From Candidatus Zhuqueibacterota bacterium (GTDB lineage Bacteria > Zhuqueibacterota > Zhuqueibacteria > Residuimicrobiales > Residuimicrobiaceae), in assembly GCA_963169875.1 (NCBI GenBank), contig CAUJEL010000158.1:1-41072 (forward strand): 41,072 nt of DNA. The letters are read 5' to 3'. The translations under genes were made by a program, and so were the position numbers. The notes beneath the pieces are model-generated. The model was not told the DNA's origin and did not search any database. It saw only the letters and a list, made by a program, of their open reading frames with translations. This document shows positions 9,226 to 17,341 of the stretch, in pieces (positions within the stretch are counted from its first letter, which is position 1; every line of letters starts with the position of its first letter).

Positions 9226-10560
9226 ATGAACTTGACATTTGATTTTGACGATCAGGGCTCCAGCAGCGCTATTCTCAAAGTGGTAGGTGTTGGCGGGGCG
9301 GGTTGTAATGCGGTCAACAGGATGATCGCTGAGGGTTTAAGCGGTGTCGGATTCATCGCCATCAATACCGACGAACAGGCGCTGGAGTACTGCAGCGCAC
9401 CGACCAAAATTCGTATCGGGACCAAGACGACGCAGGGGCTTGGCGCGGGCGCTGATCCCACCAAGGGTCTGAGGGCGGTCGAAGAGGATCGTAATGCCGT
9501 TTATGATGCACTGGCCGATGCTGATCTGGTTTTTGTCACCGTGGGTGAGGGCGGTGGCACGGGTACCGGCGCCGCACCGGTGGTCGCGCAAATCGCGCGC
9601 GACATCGGCGCACTCACCGTCGGCATTGTCACCAAGCCGTTTATTTTTGAGGGCCCGAAGCGCATGAATCGCGCCGAGGATGGCATTGCCGCCCTCAAAG
9701 AGTGTGTGGACACATTGATTGTGGTTCCCAATCAACGCCTTCTCACCATTGTTCCGGAAGATACGCCGCTTGATAAAGCGTTCCGCTATGCAGATGAGAT
9801 TTTGTTCAATGCCACCAAGGGTATCTCCGATTTGATCATGGTGCCCGGCCTGGTCAACCTCGACTTTGCGGATGTCCGTGCGGTCATGAGTGAAATGGGC
9901 GATGCCTTGATGGGCTCCGGCATCGGGCGCGGTGAGAACAAGGCCAAGATCGCCGCGGAGATGGCCATCCACAGCCCGCTGCTGGAGGACGTATCCATTT
10001 CCGGCGCCCTGGGACTCCTGGTCAATGTCACCGGTGGACCGCACATGACGCTCAACGATGTCAACACGGCCACGACGATCATCTTCGAAGAGGCGGGTCC
10101 GCGGGCCAATATCATATTTGGCGCGGTCATCGACAATAACCTGGAAGATGAGATCCGCATCACCGTCATCGCCACCGGATTGTCGAGCAATTACAGCCGC
10201 CGCAGTTTGCAGACGCAGTGGCCGGCTGTCCAGGTACCGCACGGCAGCCAGCTTGGTAAAGAGATTCCGGCGATCAATCGTATCGATGAGATCAACGACC
10301 ATGTGAACAAAGAGATCAGCCGTGATATTTTTAATCCCAAATGGCAGCAACGTTCGGCGGCTGAGGCCTCCCGGCAGACGGCGGGCAATGAAGTGCGCCG
10401 GGAACCAGCGCGACCGATGGCAGAGTCTTTCAGCCGGTCCAACTGGGATAATGTGGAACGCACGCTCCAGGAGGTGCCAGCCAACGGCGACGGCAACGGA
10501 TTGTCCGATTCGGAATTCGACATTCCGGCTTGCCGGCGCAAACGCTGGAATCTGCTTTAA
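9226..10560 (+). CDS. ftsZ: FtsZ, tubulin-like division GTPase (unusual C-terminal peptide)
   Basis: Tubulin-like GTPase that forms the Z ring. The nucleotide loop is [11 protein letters not shown] near the start, the tubulin signature GGGTGTG is at residues 109-115, and the T7 loop [11 protein letters not shown] is intact. AGGAG at 9215-9219 fixes the ATG. The core ends near residue 320 and a long variable linker follows. The tail is odd: DIPA at 10519-10530 is followed by CRRKRWNLL, so the hydrophobic FL pair of the canonical DIPAFLR peptide that binds FtsA/ZipA-type partners is missing. A small deletion, real or from sequencing, could explain it. The length of 444 aa is slightly long. Confidence 0.96.
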   Translation: MNLTFDFDDQGSSSAILKVVGVGGAGCNAVNRMIAEGLSGVGFIAINTDEQALEYCSAPTKIRIGTKTTQGLGAGADPTKGLRAVEEDRNAVYDALADADLVFVTVGEGGGTGTGAAPVVAQIARDIGALTVGIVTKPFIFEGPKRMNRAEDGIAALKECVDTLIVVPNQRLLTIVPEDTPLDKAFRYADEILFNATKGISDLIMVPGLVNLDFADVRAVMSEMGDALMGSGIGRGENKAKIAAEMAIHSPLLEDVSISGALGLLVNVTGGPHMTLNDVNTATTIIFEEAGPRANIIFGAVIDNNLEDEIRITVIATGLSSNYSRRSLQTQWPAVQVPHGSQLGKEIPAINRIDEINDHVNKEISRDIFNPKWQQRSAAEASRQTAGNEVRREPARPMAESFSRSNWDNVERTLQEVPANGDGNGLSDSEFDIPACRRKRWNLL

Positions 10561-10588
10561 AATGTTTTGTTGACAGGCGGCTGTGACC

Positions 10589-12220
10589 ATGCGCGATCGT
10601 TTCGGTGCATTCCGGCAACATGCATTTAACCTGCTGGGTGCAGAACACAGCCGTCGCTCTGTATCTATCTCCGGCCCCACTCCGCTGGCGCTCGTCTATC
10701 CCAATAGCTATGCAACGGGTATGGCGAGTCTGGGCTTCCAGACCGTATACCGGTTGTTCAACGAGCAGCCACTTATTAAATGCGAACGGGCTTTCGTTTA
10801 CGAAGGCCCGTTCGCGCATTTTAATCATACCCTCGAATCTCAGCGGCCTCTCAACGAATTCCGCATTGTCGCTTTTTCACTGGCGTTTGAAATGGATTAC
10901 GTCAACACCTTGCTGCTCATGAAAGAGGCGGGGATTCCGCTGTTAGGACGGGAGCGGCGCGAGCGTGATCCCCTCATCGTCATGGGCGGCGTCACGACTT
11001 TCATGAATCCCGCGGTCATGGCGCCCATCGCTGATCTCTTTATGATTGGTGAGGGAGAGGTGCTCATTCCTCAATTTGCGGCCGCGTACGAAGAAACAAT
11101 ACTGTCCGGGAAAAGCAAGCAAGCGCTGCTGCAACTGCTGGCAGGGGTGCCTGGTTTTTACGTCCCGGCCGTGCACGGTGTGAGCCCTGAATCGGCTGTC
11201 GTGACCCGGCAGCATCTCGATATCGGACAGCATCCCCCGGCCACTTCTTTCTGTGTGGCGGCGAAATCACATCTGGATATGTTCCTGGTGGAAGTGGGCC
11301 GCGGCTGCGGTCGCGGCTGCCGTTTCTGTGCTGCCGGACATGTATACCGGCCGTTCCGCTTCTGGCCGGTCGGGGAAATACTTGGAGAAGTGGATCGTTT
11401 TGCGCAAAGGGGCGACCGTGTCGGATTGGTCGGCGCGGCGCTGTCGGATTATCGCGCCCTGGATCAGTTGTGCATGGATTTATTACAGCGCGGTCACAAG
11501 ATCGGTCTTTCTTCTTTGCGCGCGGACCGCATCACAGCACCGTTGCTGCAGGCGCTGGCCGAGAGCGATATCCGGACAGTGACGCTGGCGCCGGAAGCGG
11601 GAACCGAGCGAATGCGCCGCGCTGTGCATAAAAATCTCAGTGACCAGCAGATCATCGACGCAGTTGAACGTATCGCGGCCTCCGGCATGCGCAATCTGAA
11701 ATTCTATTATATGATCGGTTTGCCGGGTGAACAGGAAGAGGATTTGCAGGCGATTATTTCTCTGACGCGGGAATTGGCCGGACGTTTTACAGGCAGGAGC
11801 GGTCGCACCCTGGCGGTCAGCATCAATGCGTTTGTGCCCAAGCCATGGACGCCTTTTCAGTGGTCCGCCATGGCGGCCGAAAAAGAGATCAGGCACAAGC
11901 GCGAATTTGTCAATAAAGGTTTAAAGACGATCCCGGGTGTGGAAGTCTCGCGCAAGAGTGCGCGCGAGGAGCTGCTTCAGGGCGTTTTTTCACTCGGCGA
12001 CCACAAGGTCGGCGAAGACCTGGCTGCACTGGTCTATCGGGAAGAGCCCGTCAATCAGATCTACGCCGCCAACCGCGACTGGCTGCACCGCGATAAAAGC
12101 CAGGGAGAAAGATTGCCGTGGCAATTTATCGATTGCGGTCAGGATCCTGAAAGGCTTTGGAGCGGCTGGCAGCAATCACATCGCAGCATGCAGGAGCCTG
12201 ATGCCTCACCAGCTTCCTGA
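10589..12220 (+). CDS. B12-binding-type radical SAM protein
   Basis: Probable iron-sulfur radical SAM enzyme. The first ~200 residues resemble the cobalamin-binding-like domain found in this family (YPNSYATGMASLGFQTVYRL, then the GEGE segment). The cluster motif C240-x3-C244-x2-C247 follows in GRGCGRGCRFCAAGH. Later motifs include a SAM-binding LAPEAGTERMR and MIGLPGEQEED. The substrate is unknown. I chose the ATG at 10589 because AGGCGG at 10575-10580 is well spaced for it; a GTG at 10583 would add two codons. A strong palindrome lies inside the gene at 10775-10825. The 3' end overlaps the convergent TPM gene by 15 bases. It follows ftsZ by 28 bases and may be read through from it. Confidence 0.85.
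   Translation: MRDRFGAFRQHAFNLLGAEHSRRSVSISGPTPLALVYPNSYATGMASLGFQTVYRLFNEQPLIKCERAFVYEGPFAHFNHTLESQRPLNEFRIVAFSLAFEMDYVNTLLLMKEAGIPLLGRERRERDPLIVMGGVTTFMNPAVMAPIADLFMIGEGEVLIPQFAAAYEETILSGKSKQALLQLLAGVPGFYVPAVHGVSPESAVVTRQHLDIGQHPPATSFCVAAKSHLDMFLVEVGRGCGRGCRFCAAGHVYRPFRFWPVGEILGEVDRFAQRGDRVGLVGAALSDYRALDQLCMDLLQRGHKIGLSSLRADRITAPLLQALAESDIRTVTLAPEAGTERMRRAVHKNLSDQQIIDAVERIAASGMRNLKFYYMIGLPGEQEEDLQAIISLTRELAGRFTGRSGRTLAVSINAFVPKPWTPFQWSAMAAEKEIRHKREFVNKGLKTIPGVEVSRKSAREELLQGVFSLGDHKVGEDLAALVYREEPVNQIYAANRDWLHRDKSQGERLPWQFIDCGQDPERLWSGWQQSHRSMQEPDASPAS
10775..10825 (+). repeat. Long imperfect palindrome inside the radical SAM coding sequence
   Basis: Bases 10782-10796 and 10801-10815 form a 15-bp inverted repeat with one mismatch (a G-U pair in RNA) around a TTTA loop. 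Outer sequences ATTAAATG (10775-10782) and CGCATTTTAAT (10815-10825) extend the pairing to about 22-25 bases with a small offset. It encodes the stretch around CERAFVYEGPFA in the B12-binding-like domain. A hairpin this strong is unusual in coding DNA. Confidence 0.85.
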
Positions 12221-13171
12221 GGCACCACCGCCGCCTGATGATCCACCCCCGCCAGAAAAACTGGACCCACCTGAAGAACTCGATGAACTCCAGCTGCTTC
12301 CCGAACGGCTTGATCCTCCCGTCGTAAAAACAAATCCACCGATGGAAGCCTTGCCCTTGGTGCGCAAGTCTTTTCTGGCTTTCTGGTACCAGGCGGTTTT
12401 CCTGAGCCGAATCTTGGCGACCGGAAAACCGACGAAATAGATCAGCAGCAGGATGAAGGCGCCTTTGGTGCCCACGACAACGATGGGGAACATGGCCCAG
12501 AACGGGATAAGGAAGAAATAGAGGAACCAGCCCACGCCGGGGGTGAGAATGCCGATCACCGTGAACAGGCCGATGATGCCGAATATGAAAGCGCCGATGA
12601 GAATGCGTTCCATGAAACCCAGGTTTGGTCCTTCAAAAAGTTGCCCACCGCTATTTTCGGAATCTTCCTCCTGCGCCGTTTCGGTCAGGGTGCCACCTTC
12701 CAGAACCGAGATGACCTCCCGTGTGCCGTCGAGGATACCGCCATCATAATCGTTGTTTTTGAATTTCGGCGTCATGGTTGAGCGGATAATTTGTCCGGCC
12801 ATGCCATCGGTCAGGGTGGGTTCCAGACCATAGCCGACCTCTATGCGCATGCGGCGGTCATTGGGTGCGACGAGGATGAGGACACCGTTGTCCACGCCTT
12901 TTTGGCCGAGTTTCCACGCTGTAAAGACTCGTACGGCATAATCCTCGATATTTTCGCCCTCCAGGCTGGGGATGGTGAGGATGGCGATCTGGTTGCCATA
13001 ATGGGTTTCATGAGCTTTCAGAGTTTCGCCGAGCGTCCATTTGCTGTCATCCGAAAGAATACCTGCGTTGTCATTGACTCTGCCAGTGAGGTAAGGGACT
13101 TCCAAATCTGCATGCGCACAATGGGTGAGGGCCAGCAGAATCAGCGGCAGGAAAAAGTGTCTGCTTTTCAT
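12206..13171 (-). CDS. TPM-domain membrane protein, YgcG-like
   Basis: Exported protein of 321 aa. A signal peptide (residues 1-21, ending AHA) leads into a TPM domain (about 25-160) with the family features YLTGRVNDNAGILS, QIAILTIPSLEGE, GQKGVDNGVLILVAPNDRR and RIEVGYGLEPTLTD. Two or three membrane helices follow (about 180-255), then a Ser/Gly-rich tail ending GGGGASGSW, typical of YgcG-like proteins. The biochemical role is unsettled; TPM proteins have been linked to acid phosphatase activity and photosystem II repair in plants. The start overlaps the stop of the upstream TPM gene by 4 bases, so the two are co-translated. The 3' end overlaps the radical SAM gene. Confidence 0.88.
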   Translation of the reverse strand: MKSRHFFLPLILLALTHCAHADLEVPYLTGRVNDNAGILSDDSKWTLGETLKAHETHYGNQIAILTIPSLEGENIEDYAVRVFTAWKLGQKGVDNGVLILVAPNDRRMRIEVGYGLEPTLTDGMAGQIIRSTMTPKFKNNDYDGGILDGTREVISVLEGGTLTETAQEEDSENSGGQLFEGPNLGFMERILIGAFIFGIIGLFTVIGILTPGVGWFLYFFLIPFWAMFPIVVVGTKGAFILLLIYFVGFPVAKIRLRKTAWYQKARKDLRTKGKASIGGFVFTTGGSSRSGSSWSSSSSSGGSSFSGGGGSSGGGGASGSW

Positions 13172-13827
13172 AGGCCTTTCTCCACAATGATGTCATCAGC
13201 CAGATGATTTTTCAAAGACCGCGGAATGCGTTCTGTTTTGCTGGCCGCGAGTCTGCGCGTCAGGCTGTTGAGGCCGGTTTCGAGGGCGGTGTTGATGTCA
13301 TTTTTTTTCAGCGCCGGTGTCATTTCCGCAATGATCTCCAGAATCGTCCCACGGTGCAGATGATTTGCAAGTCCAGTGTCCGGGAGAATGATGACGCGGC
13401 GTTCGAAGAGGCTGATGAGGAGCAAAATGCCATTGCGCTGTGAGGTTGCAAAGAGTTCGCGATGGAGGAAAAGGCCCTGGGCGTATTGCCTGACTTCACC
13501 TCTGCTGCGATGTATACTCAGGAAGAGTCGGGCAAAAGGAGGCATGAGGATGCTCAGTAATGCGAAAAGAAGACCGCCGGAGAGGATGATGACAGCCGCG
13601 AGATATCCGCTGATCTGTGATACCCAGTTGAACAGCAGCCAATCCAGCAGGACGGTGAGCAGGCCGGCCAGGGCAGCGCCGAGGGCGAAGGCTTTCCAGG
13701 GAATTTCAGGGTAGGCATCGCTGCGCTTGATCACCGCCAGAACAAATTGGCAATGTGTTGATTCTTCCGCCTCGGCGATGGCTTCGTCCCAGGCTTTTGA
13801 ATTTAGTGGGGCAAAGATACTATCCAT
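13168..13827 (-). CDS. TPM-domain protein with two membrane helices
   Basis: 219 aa. The N-terminal part (WDEAIAEAEESTHCQFVLAVIKRSDAYPE) is the start of a TPM domain. It is interrupted by two membrane helices (about 47-68 and 75-98), after which the rest of the domain continues (RRVIILPDTGLANHL). This split arrangement is known from TPM proteins that lie beside YgcG-like genes. No signal peptide is seen. A GAGAGGG tract precedes the ATG. The gene leads a two-gene operon with the YgcG-like gene. LemA, a frequent partner of such pairs, is not adjacent; rpmB with its own terminator is upstream instead. Confidence 0.8.
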   Translation of the reverse strand: MDSIFAPLNSKAWDEAIAEAEESTHCQFVLAVIKRSDAYPEIPWKAFALGAALAGLLTVLLDWLLFNWVSQISGYLAAVIILSGGLLFALLSILMPPFARLFLSIHRSRGEVRQYAQGLFLHRELFATSQRNGILLLISLFERRVIILPDTGLANHLHRGTILEIIAEMTPALKKNDINTALETGLNSLTRRLAASKTERIPRSLKNHLADDIIVEKGL

Positions 13828-13884
13828 TGTGTCATCCCTCTCGATATATGGAATGGCGCTTTAATCCGCATGCATGGCGCAAAT

Positions 13885-13916
13885 AAAAAAAGCGCCTGTT
13901 GTACAAGCGCTTTTTT
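13885..13916 (-). terminator. Rho-independent terminator of rpmB, possibly bidirectional
   Basis: AGCGC (13891-13895) pairs with GCGCT (13907-13911), and TGT with ACA inside across one mismatch. The stem is flanked by seven A on the left and six T on the right. Read on the minus strand it is a hairpin followed by a T run, 15 bases past the rpmB stop, and the symmetry lets it work both ways. It separates rpmB from the TPM operon. Confidence 0.88.
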
Positions 13917-13931
13917 AAAAACTGTAGATTA

Positions 13932-14123
13932 TCAGATGGCCTTGGTCACCTTGCCGGCACGCAGGCAGCGGTTGCAAACGTAGGCGCGTTTGACGGCGCC
14001 CTTTTCGACGATGCGCATTTTGCTGATGTTCGGCATCCAACGGGTTTTGGTGAGGTTGTGGGCATGGCTGACTTTATTGCCGACCAATGGTCCCTTGCCG
14101 CAGATATCACATTTTTTCGACAT
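13932..14123 (-). CDS. rpmB: 50S ribosomal protein L28, zinc-binding form
   Basis: 63-aa large-subunit ribosomal protein. [26 protein letters not shown] is the L28 signature (see 13932-14123 read on minus). Cysteine pairs C5/C8 and C50/C53 form the zinc-ribbon version, often called C+, rather than the cysteine-free form used in zinc limitation. AGGAG eight bases before the ATG supports the start. It stands alone with its own terminator and probably its own promoter. Confidence 0.96.
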   Translation of the reverse strand: MSKKCDICGKGPLVGNKVSHAHNLTKTRWMPNISKMRIVEKGAVKRAYVCNRCLRAGKVTKAI

Positions 14124-14179
14124 CGGTGTAGCTCCTGTACTATATCAAACGATCAAATAATTTTCCGGAATAGCTGATA

Positions 14180-14208
14180 AAGGTATTAAAAAAAAATCAA
14201 AAACGCAA
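14180..14208 (-). promoter_or_regulatory. Candidate promoter for rpmB
   Basis: On the minus strand TTGCGT (14203-14208) and TACCTT (14180-14185) are separated by 17 bases that include a nine-T run. The -35 match is weak but the spacing and AT-richness are right. It would start transcription about 50 bases before rpmB. Confidence 0.35.
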
Positions 14209-14437
14209 GGAGAAAATTCCATGGCGAGCGGAGCATGTGATTCAGGGTTTACAGGTAATTGATGGCTGTAGCGTGGCCATCTCCGCGGTAAGGGCAAGTG
14301 TCGTCCCTCCATGTCATTCTGCAAGAATCTTTTAGGGTTCGCGAACGGAATTGAATGTCTGTGGCGGATTGTCTGCTGGCGGCACGCATTGCCGCTTAAC
14401 CGTATTATTTTTAAAAATGCCGCAACCTATGCAACGA
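14209..14437. other. Non-coding interval between rpmB and the mutarotase gene
   Basis: No gene is supported here. It contains a perfect 10-bp palindrome GTTCGCGAAC (14337-14346) and a small hairpin, GCGGCA/TGCCGC around a 5-base loop (14379-14395). The hairpin lies 43 bases past the end of the mutarotase gene and could help end that operon, although no T run follows. A 13-codon frame at 14221 with a good ribosome-binding site is noted but not called. Confidence 0.5.
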
Positions 14438-15328
14438 TCACAGCGGCGGCAGATCAGATCCATAGCTGATCACCCCGATCTCCGTGCCGAGCACATGCGT
14501 CCCCCCGGGTGCCAGGCTTATCGCATCGTGGATGGTATTGGCGGCTTCGATGCATACAAAATGCTGATAATCTTCATCGCCCAAATCGGGGATGGCCGCG
14601 GAACGTTCCTGCCACGGATTCCAGATCACCGTGGAGCGGCTGCCCTGCTTTTTTACCACCAGCTGCCGGTCATATCCCGGATCATGCAAAATGCAGGTAT
14701 TTTCCGTTTCCCGGTAAATGCGGTTGATCTCCTCGTTGATGACCAGCTTGCCGCGCTGCAATGTCACCCGGTGTTCGGCCAGCGCATCCACATAAAACGT
14801 GTCATCAACCCCGCTGATGTGACAGTGCCTGGAATCTGCCAGGCACAGGTAGGTGTGCAACGCGCCGGTCAGGCTCATGTCTTCCGGCGACAGATTCTCA
14901 GCCTGCAACTCAACGTCCAGCGAAATGCCCACTGAAATTTTCAATCTTAGTGAGAAGGGGTGCGGCCATAGGGAGAGCGTCTGCGGCGTATCACACAGTT
15001 CCAATTCGATGCGGCTTGTGCCATCACTACCCGTATCGGCGCTCAACAGGCGCCATTCCGAGAGCCGGGCAAATCCGTGCGACGGCTTGTTCTTGTCCTC
15101 AGGGTGGGCACCGAACCATGGCCAGCACACGGGGATGCCGCCGCGTATGGCCTGTCCGCGCTCGTACTGACTCCTGCTGCTGACAAACAGGACCTCCTCT
15201 TCGCCATGAGGCCGGAATGACAACACCTGTCCACCGTAAAGCGAAATCAATGCCCGGCTGTGGGGATTCTCCACCTGCAGCATGGGCAAGCCGCCATAGC
15301 CATCAATCGTTTGAATTTCTTTGCTCAT
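14438..15328 (-). CDS. D-hexose-6-phosphate mutarotase (YeaD family)
   Basis: 296-aa aldose-1-epimerase-fold protein of the YeaD type, which interconverts alpha and beta anomers of hexose 6-phosphates in the cytosol. Family landmarks are GGQVLSFRPHGEEEVLFVS, GGIPVCWPWFG, SHGFARLSEW (H84), GALHTYL (likely the catalytic His) and FVCIEAAN (likely the catalytic Glu). No signal peptide. It is the last gene of the seven-gene minus-strand unit, 16 bases after the membrane protein gene. Sugar phosphates from beta-glucan use would be a plausible substrate pool given the GH16 gene at the other end, but that is inference. Confidence 0.92.
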   Translation of the reverse strand: MSKEIQTIDGYGGLPMLQVENPHSRALISLYGGQVLSFRPHGEEEVLFVSSRSQYERGQAIRGGIPVCWPWFGAHPEDKNKPSHGFARLSEWRLLSADTGSDGTSRIELELCDTPQTLSLWPHPFSLRLKISVGISLDVELQAENLSPEDMSLTGALHTYLCLADSRHCHISGVDDTFYVDALAEHRVTLQRGKLVINEEINRIYRETENTCILHDPGYDRQLVVKKQGSRSTVIWNPWQERSAAIPDLGDEDYQHFVCIEAANTIHDAISLAPGGTHVLGTEIGVISYGSDLPPL

Positions 15329-15344
15329 ATCATTCCATTTACAC

Positions 15345-15896
15345 TCAGAGATTGTGATGTCGCGCGGTCTGCAGCCAGGACTGCAACCGCTCGGCCGTTG
15401 GCCACGAATTCATAACGATGTAAACAAACACAATATAGGGCAGCGTGTCCAGCCAGTAGATGCTGTTGGTATAGATGGCGCCCTGGAAGACGGTGAGCAG
15501 AAAGGCGAACCATCCGAGCGAAGCCATCATTTCGTAGAGCACCGCTTTGGTGACGACGGCGCTGCGCACCTTTTGCAGCTGCCAGGCATCAACGTCACTC
15601 TGGTTCAGGTGGGCCGGATTTCTTTTAGCCAGCATGCGCCTGAAGAGCTGCTCGCCCATCCAGAAACCAAACAACGCCAGGGCGATCAGTATCCAGTTGA
15701 TCATGCCGATAAATTTTGGGTCTCCAACGGGCGCTGTTTGTGATTGCGTCCCATTAAAATACAAAAACAATGAAATGGCACCCAGGAACGTGACGCCCAT
15801 GGTTGCGGCGGCATAGATGATCCGCACCGAGCGCAAGATTTCAGGAGGGATGCGGGAAGCAATTGACGAAAAATTTGCTGGGTCCATGATGATCAT
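15345..15896 (-). CDS. Small membrane protein of unknown function
   Basis: 183 aa with about four membrane segments (roughly residues 25-45, 67-85, 125-145 and 150-165 from the chosen start). No family was recognised. The start at 15896 is chosen because its ATG overlaps the TGA of the decarboxylase (ATGA) with GGAAAGG just upstream; an ORF extension to 15941 lies inside the decarboxylase. Tight coupling to the decarboxylase and to the mutarotase suggests a shared transcript. A transporter role cannot be claimed at this size. Confidence 0.75.
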   Translation of the reverse strand: MIIMDPANFSSIASRIPPEILRSVRIIYAAATMGVTFLGAISLFLYFNGTQSQTAPVGDPKFIGMINWILIALALFGFWMGEQLFRRMLAKRNPAHLNQSDVDAWQLQKVRSAVVTKAVLYEMMASLGWFAFLLTVFQGAIYTNSIYWLDTLPYIVFVYIVMNSWPTAERLQSWLQTARHHNL

Positions 15897-17338
15897 GCCT
15901 TTCCGCTTAATTGGGTGGCTGTATGTTTGATCAGCTGCCATGCGTTTTCGACATGCTGGCGCTCTGTTCTGGTCTGTGCGATGCAGAGGCGCAGCGTGAA
16001 GCGGTCATGCAATTTCGTGTGCGAAAAATACATCTTGCCGCTCTGATTGATGCGATCCATGATGGCCTGATTGATCTCATCGCCGCCGCGATGGCGGAAG
16101 CAGACGAGGTTGAGGGGGGCTGGTGCTGCCAATTCAAAATTCTGGTCCGCGCGAACCCATGCGGCAAATTCCTGGGCGAGTTGAATATGACGCCGTATAT
16201 GGTACTGTAATCCTTCGATGCCATAGTGCCGCAGAACCATCCATAATTTCAAGGCGCGGAACCGTCGTCCCAAAGAGACCTGCCAGTCACGGTAATCGAT
16301 GACCGCGCCCGATTCCGTGGCTTTATTGCGCAAATATTCGGGCAGGATGCTCAGCGATTGAATCAGCGCCTTGCGGTCGGCGACAAAAAAACAGTCGCAG
16401 TCAAAATTGGTGAACATCCATTTGTGGGGATTGGTGCAATAGCTGTCGGCGAGATGCAAGCCTTCCTGAAGATGGCGGTATTCCTGGCAGATTGCGGCCA
16501 CGCCGGACATGGCGCCGTCCACATGAAACCACAGGCCGTATTTTTGTGCGATGGCGCCGATCTGCGGCAGCGGATCCATCCCGTTGCTGGCGGTGGTGCC
16601 GATGGTGGCTGAGACGAAGAAGGGTTTTTTCCCGGCGGCGATGTCTGCCTGGATGGCGTGCTCCAGCGCTTCAGGGATCACGGCATGGTTTACATCAACC
16701 TCGATGAGGCGGAGATTGTTGCGGCCGATGCCGGCGATCTTGACCCCTTTTTCAATGGATGAGTGTGCCTGGGTCGAGGCATAAGCGGTTAATTGTCCAT
16801 CGCAGCCGGCTTCATTGCTGTGCAGCTGGTTGATGCGTTCGCGCGCCGCAATGATGGCGCACACCGCCGCACTGGAAGCGGAATCCTGGATGACGCCGCC
16901 ACCCTGGCCCCGCGAGTTGAACTGCTGCGGAAGGCCGAGGGCTTCCACCATCCAATCCATGACGTGGGTCTCCAGCTCGGTACAAGCGGGACTGGTTGCC
17001 CAAAGCATGCCCTGCACGCCCAGACCAGCCGACAGCAGTTCGCCGAGGATGGCGGGGCCGGAGGTATTGGCCGGGAAGTAGGCGAAAAAATTGGGCGATT
17101 GCCAATGGGTGATGCCGGGGAGAATGATGGATTCCAAATCGGCGAAAATGCGCTGCAGATCTTCTCCCTGCTGCGGTGGATGCGGCGGCAGTTTGGCGCG
17201 AATAGCGCCGGGTTGACTCTGCGACAAGACTGGATATTCGTCAGCGCGCTCCTGATAGTCGGCGATCCAGTCGATGAGCCGGTATCCCAGGCGGCGAAAC
17301 GCCTCCGCGGACATGTGGTATGATTTTTGATTTTCCAT
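15893..17338 (-). CDS. Pyridoxal-phosphate aromatic amino acid decarboxylase family
   Basis: 481-aa group II PLP decarboxylase most like aromatic-L-amino-acid (DOPA/tryptophan/tyrosine) decarboxylases. HWQSPNFFAYFPANTSGPAILGE and LWATSPACTELE are strong family marks. The PLP lysine is K306 in NPHKWMFTNFDCD, and the VDGAMSGVA segment carries the cofactor-contacting Asp. The product would be an aromatic amine and CO2; the exact substrate cannot be read from sequence. The protein is cytosolic. It starts 3 bases after the NTF2-like gene and overlaps the membrane protein gene by 4 bases. Confidence 0.93.
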   Translation of the reverse strand: MENQKSYHMSAEAFRRLGYRLIDWIADYQERADEYPVLSQSQPGAIRAKLPPHPPQQGEDLQRIFADLESIILPGITHWQSPNFFAYFPANTSGPAILGELLSAGLGVQGMLWATSPACTELETHVMDWMVEALGLPQQFNSRGQGGGVIQDSASSAAVCAIIAARERINQLHSNEAGCDGQLTAYASTQAHSSIEKGVKIAGIGRNNLRLIEVDVNHAVIPEALEHAIQADIAAGKKPFFVSATIGTTASNGMDPLPQIGAIAQKYGLWFHVDGAMSGVAAICQEYRHLQEGLHLADSYCTNPHKWMFTNFDCDCFFVADRKALIQSLSILPEYLRNKATESGAVIDYRDWQVSLGRRFRALKLWMVLRHYGIEGLQYHIRRHIQLAQEFAAWVRADQNFELAAPAPLNLVCFRHRGGDEINQAIMDRINQSGKMYFSHTKLHDRFTLRLCIAQTRTERQHVENAWQLIKHTATQLSGKA

Positions 17339-17341
17339 TGG

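Noticed and set aside
9337-10680. 447-codon minus-strand open frame opposite ftsZ
   Set aside because: ftsZ on the plus strand is beyond doubt. The antisense frame has no family features, and its length reflects the high G+C codon pattern of ftsZ.
14221-14262. 13-codon frame with AAGGAG ahead of its ATG
   Set aside because: It is too short to support without expression or conservation evidence, and it has no recognisable peptide features.
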